A DNA stretch of 37,290 nucleotides from NCBI GenBank assembly GCA_023379825.1, contig JAMCPQ010000010.1, positions 1-37,290 on the forward strand. The letters run 5' to 3'. The notes beneath the pieces are model-generated. The model saw only the letters and a program-made list of their open reading frames with translations, searched no databases and was not told the DNA's origin. Each line of letters starts with the position of its first letter. Positions within the stretch are counted from its first letter, which is position 1. The stretch comes from Thermoplasmatota archaeon (GTDB lineage Archaea; Thermoplasmatota; Thermoplasmata; Thermoplasmatales; Thermoplasmataceae). Shown one piece after another: positions 13,633-22,506 of this stretch. Position numbers and translations under genes: made by a program.

Positions 13633-16332
13633 ATGGAGTCAAAATATAGAATAATAAAGAAATTCTCAACAGGTAAGAAGGATTACCATTATTTTTCAAT
13701 TAAGGAACTGGAAAACAAGGGATACAGGATCAGTGAGCTACCCATATCCATCAGGGTCATTCTGGAATCTCTGATCAGGAATCTGGACGGGAAGAGTGTG
13801 CATGAGGCAGACATTGAAAATCTGCTGAAATGGAATCCAAAGTCACCTTCAGATTCAGAGATTCCATTCAAGGTTTCAAGAGTTGTTATGCAGGATCTTA
13901 CGGGCGTTCCCGCTGTTGTTGATCTGGCAGCAATGCGGGATGCTGCGGTGGCACTTGGCAAAAAACCTGACATCATTCAGCCGCAGGTCCCTGTGGATCT
14001 CGTTATTGATCATTCAGTTCAGGTGGATTTCTTCGCAAATGATCAGGCTCTGGAAAAAAACATGGAGATTGAGTTTGAAAGGAATATTGAACGTTACAGA
14101 TTCCTGAAGTGGGCACAGGGATCTTTCAACAATCTTAGGATAGTTCCCCCATCAGTTGGAATAGTGCATCAGGTCAACCTGGAATACCTGGCAAAGGTAG
14201 TGATGACCAGAGATATAGACGGAAAGACATACGCATTCCCGGACAGCCTTGTTGGAACAGACTCACATACAACAATGATTGGCGGCATAGGAGTAATAGG
14301 CTGGGGAGTAGGGGGTATAGAGGCAGAGGCCGCAATGCTTGATCAGCCCGTTACTTTCAAAACCCCGGAAGTTGTAGGCGTGAAACTCAAGGGCAAGCTT
14401 CGTGCCGGCGTAACAGCTACAGACCTGGTACTCACGCTCACAGAGCTATTGAGAAAATACAAAGTTGTGGGCAAGTTCATAGAGTTTTTCGGGGAGGGAG
14501 TTCCCACTCTTTCAATACCTGACCGGGCAACACTTTCAAACATGTGCCCTGAATATGGAGCCACTCTAGCAGTATTCCCGGTTGATGATATGTCTCTTCA
14601 GTACCTGGAAATGACAGGAAGACCAAAGGAGCATATTGAGCTCATCAAGACATACCTTGAAAACCAGGGTCTTTTCGGCTCTCAGGAAAATGTTCACTAT
14701 TCGCAGGTTATAGACCTTGACCTTTCATCTGTCAAACCCAGCGTATCCGGCCCGAAGCTTCCTCAACAGAGAGTTGACCTTGGGAAGATAGGAGACAATT
14801 TCCTCAGTTCAATGGAGGAATCAGGAAATTCAACACATTCATCCGGAGGCAGGCAGAAAGAGGTTCTTCTCAAAAGCGTCAGGATCAACTTCAAGGGCAA
14901 GGAGACAGAACTCACAGAGGGTGACGTTGTGATAGCAGCAATAACCAGCTGCACAAACACCAGCAACCCGAACGTTATGATGGCCGCAGGCCTTCTCGCC
15001 AAGAAAGCGGTGGAAAAAGGGCTCAAGGTTTCCCCCAAGGTTAAGACAAGCCTCGCTCCGGGTTCCAGAGTGGTGTCGGAATATCTGTCCAAGTCAGGCT
15101 TGCAGGAATATCTGGACAGGCTGGGATTCAACCTCGTGGGTTTCGGATGCACAACCTGCATAGGAAACAGTGGCCCTCTTGATCCGGATATAGAGAAAGC
15201 GATTGTGGACAACAATCTCAGTACTGCCGCAGTTCTTTCAGGCAACAGAAACTTTGAGGCCAGGATACACAGAAATGTCAGGGCAAACTATCTGATGTCT
15301 CCACCCCTAGTAGTGGCTTTTGCCATTGCAGGAAAGGTAACCATAGATCTGGACTCCGAGCCTCTGGGAATTTCCCCAAAAGGGGAGAAGGTATTTCTGA
15401 AGGATATATGGCCCTCAGAAGCAGAGGTACAGAAGTACATGAAGGAGTACCTGACAGAAAGCATGTTCAGGGAAAAGTACAGGGACGTTAACAGCTACAA
15501 CAAAAAGTGGACAGAGCTTGATGCACCTTCAGGTATGGTTTACAAATGGGACGAGAAGAGTACATATATCAGGAAACCGCCTTTCTTCGATGGCTTCAAT
15601 CCACAGGAGGAAAAAGTGTTCAGTGAGATCAGGGGAGCATTCCCACTTCTTGTTCTGGGGGATGCAATAACTACTGACCACATATCTCCTGCGGGAGGAA
15701 TTGGAAAGGATACTCCGGCAGCAAAATATCTCACAGAGCATGGAGTGAAACCTTCAGACTTCAACTCCTATGGAGCAAGAAGGGGAAACCACGAAGTAAT
15801 GATGAGGGGCACATTTGCAAACAACCGCATAAGAAACAAGCTGGTTGACAGAGAGGGAGGATACACCCTGCACTATCCGGATGGAACTCAGATGTCAGTA
15901 TATGATGCGGCGATGAAGTACATATCAGAGAAAGTTCCTCTTCTTGTTCTCACTGGAGACCTCTATGGTTCAGGAAGCTCAAGGGACTGGGCCGCAAAGG
16001 GTACAATGCTTCTCGGTGTCAAGGCGGTAATTGCAGTAGGATATGAAAGGATACACAGGAGCAACCTGGTGGGTATGGGTGTACTTCCTCTTCAGTTCAA
16101 AGATGGGGAAAATGCAGAGAAGCTGGAAATAGACCCAGGAAAACCCATGAATGTATCCTTCCCTGATGGAGTAGTTCCGGGAGGGAAGGCAGTCCTGAAA
16201 TACACCAGAAAGAATGGAAAAGGCGAAGCAAATGCAAACCTTACAATCAGGGTAGACACTCCTGTTGAACTTGAATATATGAAGGCAGGCGGCATACTTC
16301 AGTATGTCATAAAGAGGCTTTCAGGAAACTGA
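13633..16332 (+). CDS. acnA: Aconitate hydratase (AcnA type)
   Basis: The 899-residue enzyme interconverts citrate and isocitrate in the citric acid cycle. It has the four-domain AcnA/IRP arrangement, with the [4Fe-4S] ligands Cys440 (TSCTNTSNP) and Cys506 and Cys509 (GFGCTTCIGNSG). Other active-site landmarks are the DHSVQVDFF and TDSHTTM segments and, in the swivelling C-terminal domain, GSGSSRDWAAKG (about 779-790) and DHISPAGGI. The length is the family norm. The chosen start gives MESKYRIIKKF and matches the TATA spacing; an ATG nine nt upstream is less likely. The gene has its own promoter and a T-run terminator, so it is monocistronic. Aconitases of this type can also act on 2-methylcitrate-related substrates, but citrate is the default. 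Confidence 0.96.
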   Translation: MESKYRIIKKFSTGKKDYHYFSIKELENKGYRISELPISIRVILESLIRNLDGKSVHEADIENLLKWNPKSPSDSEIPFKVSRVVMQDLTGVPAVVDLAAMRDAAVALGKKPDIIQPQVPVDLVIDHSVQVDFFANDQALEKNMEIEFERNIERYRFLKWAQGSFNNLRIVPPSVGIVHQVNLEYLAKVVMTRDIDGKTYAFPDSLVGTDSHTTMIGGIGVIGWGVGGIEAEAAMLDQPVTFKTPEVVGVKLKGKLRAGVTATDLVLTLTELLRKYKVVGKFIEFFGEGVPTLSIPDRATLSNMCPEYGATLAVFPVDDMSLQYLEMTGRPKEHIELIKTYLENQGLFGSQENVHYSQVIDLDLSSVKPSVSGPKLPQQRVDLGKIGDNFLSSMEESGNSTHSSGGRQKEVLLKSVRINFKGKETELTEGDVVIAAITSCTNTSNPNVMMAAGLLAKKAVEKGLKVSPKVKTSLAPGSRVVSEYLSKSGLQEYLDRLGFNLVGFGCTTCIGNSGPLDPDIEKAIVDNNLSTAAVLSGNRNFEARIHRNVRANYLMSPPLVVAFAIAGKVTIDLDSEPLGISPKGEKVFLKDIWPSEAEVQKYMKEYLTESMFREKYRDVNSYNKKWTELDAPSGMVYKWDEKSTYIRKPPFFDGFNPQEEKVFSEIRGAFPLLVLGDAITTDHISPAGGIGKDTPAAKYLTEHGVKPSDFNSYGARRGNHEVMMRGTFANNRIRNKLVDREGGYTLHYPDGTQMSVYDAAMKYISEKVPLLVLTGDLYGSGSSRDWAAKGTMLLGVKAVIAVGYERIHRSNLVGMGVLPLQFKDGENAEKLEIDPGKPMNVSFPDGVVPGGKAVLKYTRKNGKGEANANLTIRVDTPVELEYMKAGGILQYVIKRLSGN

Positions 16333-16345
16333 AAGCCATACCCCG

Positions 16346-16356
16346 TTTCTTTTTTT
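16346..16356 (+). terminator. Oligo-T terminator after acnA
   Basis: The run TTTCTTTTTTT begins 14 nt after the acnA stop codon, the usual archaeal intrinsic termination signal. Confidence 0.6.
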
Positions 16357-16392
16357 AATCACCAGCCATATTTCATGCATACAATGGAAAGG

Positions 16393-16401
16393 ATTTAAAT
16401 A
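16393..16401 (+). promoter_or_regulatory. TATA box of the TPR-protein gene
   Basis: ATTTAAATA is centred at 16397, 28 nt before the ATG at 16425. This fits a leaderless transcript. Confidence 0.5.
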
Positions 16402-16424
16402 CCTGCTGAAATGCATAATCTCAC

Positions 16425-17729
16425 ATGTACATAACTGCCCCCGCAGGCCTCAAGGATCTGGCAAGGCACATTCTGCCTGACTCAGAGTACAAAAGACTTG
16501 AGGAACAGGATTTTAACGTATACGGAGAGGAGAAATCTCTTCAGATAATCCAGGCTCTGCGGGATCTGGGCTGGATTACAGTTAATATGGAGGAATTTGA
16601 TAAGATTTCCGTGAAGCCTTCCACCCTGGGACTTGAGATTTTTGAGGGAGGCCTCACTAAAAAGTACCTGGAGAAGAGTGGAGATCTTCTCGCACTCCTC
16701 AAAAGGTATCTGCAATTCATCACTGAAGGCACTGATTTTCCCGCAGCTGAAATAGAGGCACTGGCAGATCACTTCCTGAAAGCCGGAAATTATACCAGAG
16801 TGGTTGACTTCGCATCGCTGCTCATATCGGTGGGGTCGAGGGAGGGAATACCTAAGATTACCGGCATAGGGCATTACTATTACGGTTCCGTGAATCTTTA
16901 CAAGATGGAACTGGATTTTGTAAAGGCGCATTTTGACAAGGCAATATCAAGTTCAGAAAAGGCCGATGATATTAAGAACCTGGCCAGATCCTATCTTGGA
17001 CTGGCCTCTTACTATGGTTACAAGGGGAACATTGACGAATCTATGAGGATATTCGAGAAGTGCTATCTTCTATACAGGGAAATAGGTGATGAAGCTGGAA
17101 TAAACAATGTGAGAATGAACGAAGCCTATGCTTACACATTCAAAGGAGACTTCCAGAATTTTTTCAAGTTGAATCACGAATCCATGGAGTACTTCGAGAA
17201 GGCTAATGATCTCAATCATCTGCAGTATTGTTTCCAGAATGAAGCCTCTGTTCTCCTGAACATAGGAGAGCCTGATCTTGCGATAGAGGCATCCTCTGAG
17301 GCTTATTCAATTTCCACGAAAACAGGAAATGAAAGGGTAAGACATCTTTCTGGCCTGGCCATTGCAACCATTTACATATCTACAAAAAGACCCGGTGACG
17401 CTTTTCATTACATCAACGAGGCATTTGAATATTTCAGGAGAAACATAGACACAAATGGAATGGCTAACTGTTACATGCTCTATATGGAATACTATATTGC
17501 TACTCATAACCAGAAAGAAGCGGAATCCAATCTGAAGAAGGCAGAACAGTACTTTAAGTCCAAAAAGAGCATAACCTTCATTGCCGGAACATATTATCAG
17601 TGCCTGAAGACTATGAAAGATTACGGGTATACAGAAAACGAGCTAAGCACAAAGATATTGGAATTTAAAAAGAAAGCAGCCACAATCGGCGCCGATAAGA
17701 CACTCGAACAATATTTAGAAGAAATATAA
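16425..17729 (+). CDS. Winged-helix-like and TPR repeat protein
   Basis: The 434-residue protein is mostly helical. Residues about 1-75 resemble a winged helix: LQIIQALRDLGWITVN, then a hairpin with ISVKPSTLGLEIFEGG, like the T-x-x-G end of archaeal wHTH domains. From about 95 to 420 there are repeated helix pairs of TPR type, for example AHFDKAISSSEKADDIKNL, then LGLASYYGYKGNIDESMRIF, NEASVLLNIGEPDLAIEASS and KEAESNLKKAEQYFKS. Such a layout suits a regulator or adaptor that senses a peptide or protein partner through its TPR groove. The gene has its own leaderless promoter and ends next to a perfect short palindrome. No catalytic motif is seen. The DNA-binding assignment is moderate and the TPR assignment good. 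Confidence 0.7.
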   Translation: MYITAPAGLKDLARHILPDSEYKRLEEQDFNVYGEEKSLQIIQALRDLGWITVNMEEFDKISVKPSTLGLEIFEGGLTKKYLEKSGDLLALLKRYLQFITEGTDFPAAEIEALADHFLKAGNYTRVVDFASLLISVGSREGIPKITGIGHYYYGSVNLYKMELDFVKAHFDKAISSSEKADDIKNLARSYLGLASYYGYKGNIDESMRIFEKCYLLYREIGDEAGINNVRMNEAYAYTFKGDFQNFFKLNHESMEYFEKANDLNHLQYCFQNEASVLLNIGEPDLAIEASSEAYSISTKTGNERVRHLSGLAIATIYISTKRPGDAFHYINEAFEYFRRNIDTNGMANCYMLYMEYYIATHNQKEAESNLKKAEQYFKSKKSITFIAGTYYQCLKTMKDYGYTENELSTKILEFKKKAATIGADKTLEQYLEEI

Positions 17730-17730
17730 A

Positions 17731-17746
17731 TGGAGTATTTACTCCA
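17731..17746. other. Perfect short inverted repeat between convergent genes
   Basis: TGGAGTA and TACTCCA are separated by TT directly after the TPR gene stop. The repeat lies at the 3' ends of two convergent frames and could act as a hairpin at both mRNA ends. Confidence 0.4.
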
Positions 17747-17828
17747 CGCAGAATGAGCCAAGGGATATTACTGTCTTGACCTTTATCTTCTGCACGTCAA
17801 TTTCATCCACTTTCATTTTTGCAAACAT
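17739..17828 (-). CDS. Putative micro-protein (29 aa)
   Basis: The minus-strand frame of 30 codons encodes MFAKMKVDEIDVQKIKVK followed by TVISLGSFCVE. It has a GAGGTC Shine-Dalgarno-like element 6 nt before the ATG and an upstream TTAAAC-type box near 17862-17868. Amino-acid composition and alternation (charged, then beta-prone) look protein-like. It converges on the TPR gene. No family is recognised. Its small size leaves the call tentative. Confidence 0.4.
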   Translation of the reverse strand: MFAKMKVDEIDVQKIKVKTVISLGSFCVE

Positions 17829-17919
17829 TTTTTGACCTCAATATTATAACATTCTCAAATGTTTAAGTGTTGTCTGACAATAATTACGTATCAGATAATA
17901 TATCATTAATTGTATCACT

Positions 17920-17932
17920 GGTGGACGGACAT
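17920..17932 (+). repeat. Copy 1 of intergenic motif GGTGG[A/C]CGGACA
   Basis: The sequence is GGTGGACGGACAT. It differs at one position from the copy at 18031 and that at 23820. All three copies are intergenic. Confidence 0.35.
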
Positions 17933-17999
17933 GAATTTTTCGCAAAGGATGGCTGACAAAACTGATTCCGGTAAGCTAATCCAGTTTCTATCAAAATGA
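17931..17999 (+). other. 22-codon frame, doubtful micro-ORF
   Basis: The frame starts at an ATG within motif copy 1 and encodes MNFSQRMADKTDSGKLI, then QFLSK. An AT-rich box ATAATATAT (17896-17904) is about 30 nt upstream, which would allow near-leaderless translation. There is no other evidence that it is expressed. Confidence 0.2.
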
Positions 18000-18030
18000 A
18001 GGCAGTTCTTGAAAAGTTCAGGCGTTTTCA

Positions 18031-18042
18031 GGTGGCGGACAT
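18031..18042 (+). repeat. Copy 2 of intergenic motif GGTGG[A/C]CGGACA
   Basis: GGTGGCGGACAT lies in direct orientation 111 nt after copy 1. Read on the other strand it begins with TGT after the first base, as many transposon ends do, but no mate or transposase is present. Confidence 0.35.
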
Positions 18043-18121
18043 AAGTCAACAGGGATGATCCAACATTTAGTCGGTAGATTTAAAAAATAAGGCCAAACTC
18101 TTTAGGATAGTATCAATAAAG

Positions 18122-18130
18122 ATATTTAAG
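18122..18130 (+). promoter_or_regulatory. TATA box of glnA
   Basis: ATATTTAAG is centred at 18126, exactly 27 nt before the ATG at 18153. This selects that codon over the in-frame GTG at 18144. Confidence 0.55.
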
Positions 18131-18152
18131 CACCAATCAGATTGTGTCCAGC

Positions 18153-19484
18153 ATGGAGGATCAACTCTCTTCTATATTGGAGAAACTGAAGAAAGACAAC
18201 ATAGATTTTCTGCAGATGCAGTTCATGGACCTTGTGGGAAAGGTGAAAACACTCACAATTCCAAGAAACCGTTTTGAAGGCGCTATGACTGAGGGCGTTG
18301 TTTTTGATGGAAGTTCAGTAGCTGGATATGCCCAGATAGAGGAATCGGATATGAGGGCACATCCAGATTATTCAACTTATACGGTCCTCCCCTCAAATGG
18401 ACAGAGAAAGACTGCCAGATTCATCTGCGATGTCTATACACCCGATGGCGAAAGGTTCCTTGGAGATCCCAGATTCGCGCTTCAGAGGGTACTTCAGGAA
18501 CTGAACAAGAAGAAGATGGACTTCTTCGTTGGTCCTGAGTTTGAGTTTTTCCTGTTCAAGAGAGACAGCGAGGGAAATCCCACCAATATACCTGCTGACA
18601 CAGGAGGCTATTTCGACAATACCCCTACGGACACACCCAATGAGATAAGGCAGGAGATACTTATGCAGATGTATGAGCTAGGATATTATCCGGAAGCAGC
18701 TCATCATGAGGTGGCACCAGGACAGCAGGAAATTGACCTTAGATACGGCCAGGCCCTTGTAATGGCTGACAGGGTTGCAATGCTGAAAAGCATAATAAAG
18801 AATCTTGCACAGAAGCACGGTCTCTACGCAACATTCATGCCAAAGCCAATAAACGGTGTCAACGGTTCAGGTATGCATGTTCACCAGAGCATAATGACTC
18901 TGGGAGAGAAGGAGAACCTCTTCTATGATGCCTCAGAAAAATACGGCCTCAGCAAACTTGGCATGAGTTATCTGGCAGGTATACTCAGCAATGTTAACCA
19001 GGCTTCGGCTGTACTTGCCTCCTGGGTAAACTCATACAAGAGGCTTATCCCCGGATACGAGGCTCCCGTTTACATCTCCTGGGCAAACAAGAACCGTTCC
19101 GCACTTGTGAGAGTCCCTGCAGGAACCGGGATGAGGAAAAGGATGGAATTGAGATGCCCGGATTCTGCAGGAAATCCATATCTGCAGTTTGCAGTAATTC
19201 TAGGAATGGGCCTGGATGGAATAAAAAGGAACCTTGAAGCTCCAGACCCAGTTGAGAAGGACATATTCCATATGACTCCGGAGGAGAGACAGAAAAACGG
19301 AATAAACTCGCTTCCTGAGAGCCTTGGAGAGGCCCTGCACCACTTCAGGAACAGCAAACTGATGAAAGACATACTTGGTGAACACATTTTCAATAACTTC
19401 ATCACAGTGAAGCAGAGAGAATGGGACAGCTTCAGATCCCATGTTACAAAATGGGAGATCGACAGATACCTTTCTGTTCTCTGA
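18153..19484 (+). CDS. glnA: Glutamine synthetase, type I
   Basis: The 443-residue enzyme makes glutamine from glutamate, ammonia and ATP. Class I landmarks are present in order: FMDLVGKVK, FDGSSVAGYAQIEESDM, the metal-binding GPEFEFFLF, VAPGQQEIDLRYG, the ATP-binding KPINGVNGSGMHVHQS, NSYKRLIPGYEAP, and NKNRSALVRVPAG with the substrate-contacting Arg residues. The region equivalent to the adenylylated loop of enterobacterial enzymes reads DIFHMTPEERQK and lacks the modified tyrosine, so control by adenylylation is not expected (GSI-alpha-like). The start at 18153 rests on the TATA spacing. The gene stands alone and converges on the membrane-protein gene, with 13 nt between stop codons. Confidence 0.96.
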   Translation: MEDQLSSILEKLKKDNIDFLQMQFMDLVGKVKTLTIPRNRFEGAMTEGVVFDGSSVAGYAQIEESDMRAHPDYSTYTVLPSNGQRKTARFICDVYTPDGERFLGDPRFALQRVLQELNKKKMDFFVGPEFEFFLFKRDSEGNPTNIPADTGGYFDNTPTDTPNEIRQEILMQMYELGYYPEAAHHEVAPGQQEIDLRYGQALVMADRVAMLKSIIKNLAQKHGLYATFMPKPINGVNGSGMHVHQSIMTLGEKENLFYDASEKYGLSKLGMSYLAGILSNVNQASAVLASWVNSYKRLIPGYEAPVYISWANKNRSALVRVPAGTGMRKRMELRCPDSAGNPYLQFAVILGMGLDGIKRNLEAPDPVEKDIFHMTPEERQKNGINSLPESLGEALHHFRNSKLMKDILGEHIFNNFITVKQREWDSFRSHVTKWEIDRYLSVL

Positions 19485-19497
19485 TTTTCTACTCCTG

Positions 19498-20016
19498 TTA
19501 TTCAGAAAAATCCCTGAATTTTTCCCTTTTCTTCTGCCGCGCTTTGGAGTAAACATAAACAAAGAAAAGTGCCACTCCCGAAATTATGAGAACGAAACCT
19601 AGGACGGTAAGATAAATGAAATACTGGTTTATTGCGCCAAATGATGAATTTACCGTGACATTGCTGTTTCCAGTATTGGAAACAACAAGTGTCCAAGTTC
19701 CAGAACTTCCGGATACAAATACTGATGTACCACTATCGGTGTTGTTGAAGTATTTTTCATGGGTAATGGACCCTGAGGGGGAAATTGCATATACTCTAAG
19801 ATCATGATTTGAGGGCGTAGCGGTTATGGAATATTCCATGAAGTATCCAGAACCAGCTCCTCTAGTAATTTCAATACTCGACGACGGTGATATTGTTGCC
19901 GTTTTTGTGGATACGGAACCCTGAATCTGAATTGCTGAACCAACGAACAAAGCAACTGAAAGCAGGACAAATACGGTGGCAACTAAAAGGATCAATTTCC
20001 TTTTTGGCCTATACAT
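19498..20016 (-). CDS. Bitopic surface protein with beta-rich extracellular domain
   Basis: The 172-residue protein has a basic N-terminus (MYRPKRK), a hydrophobic segment at about 8-30 that could be a signal anchor, an external Ser/Thr/Gly-rich region (31-130) and a second membrane helix (133-157) followed by a basic cytoplasmic tail (SKARQKKREKFRD). The external part is probably beta-sheet, with a WTLVVSNTGNSNVTV stretch like Ig-type or CARDB-type modules. It carries N-glycosylation sequons at Asn91, Asn119 and Asn123. It converges on glnA and has its own TATA box (20041-20049) a few nt further than leaderless spacing. Function is unknown. Display at the surface of a wall-less cell is the inferred role. 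Confidence 0.7.
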   Translation of the reverse strand: MYRPKRKLILLVATVFVLLSVALFVGSAIQIQGSVSTKTATISPSSSIEITRGAGSGYFMEYSITATPSNHDLRVYAISPSGSITHEKYFNNTDSGTSVFVSGSSGTWTLVVSNTGNSNVTVNSSFGAINQYFIYLTVLGFVLIISGVALFFVYVYSKARQKKREKFRDFSE

Positions 20017-20040
20017 ATTGTCATATGGTAGTTGGATTTG

Positions 20041-20049
20041 CTTTAAAAT
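20041..20049 (-). promoter_or_regulatory. TATA box of the surface-protein gene
   Basis: The minus strand reads ATTTTAAAG, centred 29 nt from the ATG at 20016. It lies in the short gap after valS, so this gene need not depend on valS read-through. Confidence 0.45.
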
Positions 20050-20062
20050 CTTGTTGTGAATT

Positions 20063-22417
20063 TCATGACTCCTTCTCGCTTTGTTCCGACTTCAGATTCA
20101 GGTTTTTTACCTTCATAACAGCCATAATTATATTTCTGTATTTTTGCAGGATAATAGAATCTCCGGTAACAATTGCACTTTCAATCTCTGCCCCCATGGA
20201 AAGCTTCATGGAAGTCTTAAGGTTCCTTATCTGAGAAATTGCATCTATTACTCCTGAAAAACCCCCCACATCATCTATCCCCAGAGGTACAGGCCATGAC
20301 TCGAGGTGTATGCTATCCTTTCTCTTCCAGGGTGACTGCTGATAGATGTGTTCTGTTATAAATGGCATGATAGGCGCATAGAGCTTGAGTATCTGGAACA
20401 TGTAATAATTCATTCCAGAAACAATCTCGTCTGCATCTTCTGCTGGGGACGAATTTATCAGCCCTTTGCAGATTTCAAGGTAATTATCACAGAAATCCCC
20501 CCAGAACATGGTATCTATCTCCAGCCTCGCCCTTGATACATTAAAATTCTCAAAGTGCTGTGTGCTTTTCTCTATTGTCTCATCAATTCTGGATCCAATC
20601 CAGCGGTTCACTGGTGAAGATGGGCGGAAGTCATGAATATTCACATTTCTCCCCTCTGACAGCATGGAAACCAGCTTTGCGGCGTTGTATATCTTGATCA
20701 CTGTTCTTCTGCCTCTGATGAAATCCTGATCCCTGACCTTTATGTCCTCTCCAGGCAGAGTTGTGGTTGCCCAGTATCTGACGGCATCTGCACCGTACTG
20801 TTCAAGAAGAGTCGAAGGAGAAATTACGTTTCCCTTGCTCTTGCTCATCTTCTGGCCCAGAGGATCATATACATTTCCGCTTATGACGATCTTCTTCCAT
20901 GGCAGGAATCCGTCATGCAAAAATGACCTTACGAGAGTGGTGAACGCCCAGAAGTTAATGATGTCATGACCCTGGAATCTTGCATCGTAGTTCAGAAACT
21001 CACTGTTTTCTGTCCTTCCCATAAGCGCTAGCCTTGGGGAGAGAGAGGAAGTGGCCCAGGTGTCCATCACATCTGTGTCAGGAATTATGTTTCCGGAGTG
21101 GCATTCCGGGCATTTCATTGGTCCTGGATCAAGCCTTGGGTCTACCGGAAGCTGATGGGGTGTTGCTGTGATCATTTTTCCGCAATCTCCGCAATACCAT
21201 ACAGGAAACGGAACGCCGATGAACCTCTGCCTGGATATGCACCAGTCCCATTTCAGGCCGTCTATCCAGTTCTTCAGTCTCACCTTCATAAAATCAGGGA
21301 TCCACTCAACAGACATGGAGAAATCCATTATCTGGCTTCTGAGGTCAAGATATCTTACAAACCACTGTCTGCTGATTCCAATTTCAACAGGTGTACCACA
21401 CCTTTCATGGGTGTTGACATTATGCTTTATCTTCTCTATCTTAACCAGATCTCCGCTCTTCTCAAGAAGTCCGACGACAGCTTTCCTTGCCTCGGGAATC
21501 CTTTTACCGCTTAGTTCACCTGACAATTCATTCATAATTCCATGATTATCAAGTATAATTCTCAGGCCGGGGCTGTACTTTCTCCAGAGCAAAAGATCAT
21601 TCTGATCTCCAAATGTGCAGAGCATCTCTGCACCGGTTCCTTTGTTAATATCAACATATTCGTCCTCTATAACCGGTACCTCATGACCGTACAGTGGAAC
21701 TTTTACCTTTGATCCACGGAATCCTGCATATCTTTGGTCCGATGGATTTATCATAATTGCAACACATGCTGCAAGCATCTCAGGTCTTGTTGTAGCGATT
21801 GTGATGGCACCATTCCCGGCCTTGAATTCAATGTAGACAAAGTCCGTATTCATAAGCTGATCTTTCAGTTCAATCTGGGAGATTGCAGTATTGCAATTTG
21901 GGCATCTTATTGTTGGGGCTTCTTCACGGTAGGCCCTGCCCTTACTTACAAGGTCAAGGAACATGCTCTGTGATAGCTTAATTGATTCAGGTGAAAATGT
22001 TCTGTAATGGTTGTCGAAATCAGCACTGAGCCCCAGATCACGCCAGCCTTCAAGAAGTTCTCTTGAAGCTTTTTCAGCTTCAGACTTGCAGAGAGCAATG
22101 AATTCTCTCAGAGGGAGTTTCTCTCCCTTAACTCCGAGATTCTTCTCAGTATACCTTTCTGTAGGAAGGCCATTATCGTCAAAACCCCAGGGATAGAAAA
22201 CCCTGTAACCCCTCATTCTTCTGTACCTTGCTATGAAGTCCTGATGAGGGTATGAAAATGCATGTCCAAGATGCATTTTTCCTGAAATTGTTGGTGGTGG
22301 CGTGTCAATGAGGTAATAAGAGGACCTCGGCCCACTTTTAAGATCAACCCGGTAAATTTGATTCCTGAACCAGATTTCCCTGCATGATCGTTCAATCTCC
22401 TTAAGATCCAGATCCAT
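20063..22417 (-). CDS. valS: Valyl-tRNA synthetase
   Basis: This class I aminoacyl-tRNA synthetase charges tRNA-Val. The HIGH-type motif is HLGH (about residues 49-52, in TPPPTISGKMHLGHA) and the KMSKS loop is at 523-527. The ValS-specific FYPWGFDDNGLPTER segment, the editing-domain TTRPEMLAACVA stretch and the WCISRQRFIGVPFPVWYC region with paired Cys residues for zinc are all seen. At 784 residues it is shorter than bacterial ValS (about 950), because the C-terminal tRNA-binding coiled coil is largely missing, as usual in archaea of this group. The start is set at ATG 22417, not the GTG two codons upstream, because a TATA box (22439-22448) is centred 26 nt from it. Confidence 0.96.
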   Translation of the reverse strand: MDLDLKEIERSCREIWFRNQIYRVDLKSGPRSSYYLIDTPPPTISGKMHLGHAFSYPHQDFIARYRRMRGYRVFYPWGFDDNGLPTERYTEKNLGVKGEKLPLREFIALCKSEAEKASRELLEGWRDLGLSADFDNHYRTFSPESIKLSQSMFLDLVSKGRAYREEAPTIRCPNCNTAISQIELKDQLMNTDFVYIEFKAGNGAITIATTRPEMLAACVAIMINPSDQRYAGFRGSKVKVPLYGHEVPVIEDEYVDINKGTGAEMLCTFGDQNDLLLWRKYSPGLRIILDNHGIMNELSGELSGKRIPEARKAVVGLLEKSGDLVKIEKIKHNVNTHERCGTPVEIGISRQWFVRYLDLRSQIMDFSMSVEWIPDFMKVRLKNWIDGLKWDWCISRQRFIGVPFPVWYCGDCGKMITATPHQLPVDPRLDPGPMKCPECHSGNIIPDTDVMDTWATSSLSPRLALMGRTENSEFLNYDARFQGHDIINFWAFTTLVRSFLHDGFLPWKKIVISGNVYDPLGQKMSKSKGNVISPSTLLEQYGADAVRYWATTTLPGEDIKVRDQDFIRGRRTVIKIYNAAKLVSMLSEGRNVNIHDFRPSSPVNRWIGSRIDETIEKSTQHFENFNVSRARLEIDTMFWGDFCDNYLEICKGLINSSPAEDADEIVSGMNYYMFQILKLYAPIMPFITEHIYQQSPWKRKDSIHLESWPVPLGIDDVGGFSGVIDAISQIRNLKTSMKLSMGAEIESAIVTGDSIILQKYRNIIMAVMKVKNLNLKSEQSEKES

Positions 22418-22438
22418 TGACACCTTAATTTGATACCA

Positions 22439-22448
22439 TTATAAATTA
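22439..22448 (-). promoter_or_regulatory. TATA box of valS
   Basis: The minus strand reads AATTTATAAT, placing the transcript start at the ATG at 22417 (leaderless). Confidence 0.55.
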
Positions 22449-22506
22449 TGCATTATCTTAAGATGTACTAGTCATCTTTAATAGTGAGTTTTGCTATTGA
22501 TTATGG

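Larger units (their letters stand above)
17829..18152. other. Gene-poor region upstream of glnA
   Basis: These 324 nt contain two copies of a GGTGG[A/C]CGGACA-like motif (17920 and 18031), a 22-codon frame at 17931-17999 preceded by an ATAATATAT box, and the glnA TATA box near its right end. Nothing resembling a known RNA or intact mobile element was recognised. It may hold remnants of an inserted element. Confidence 0.4.
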
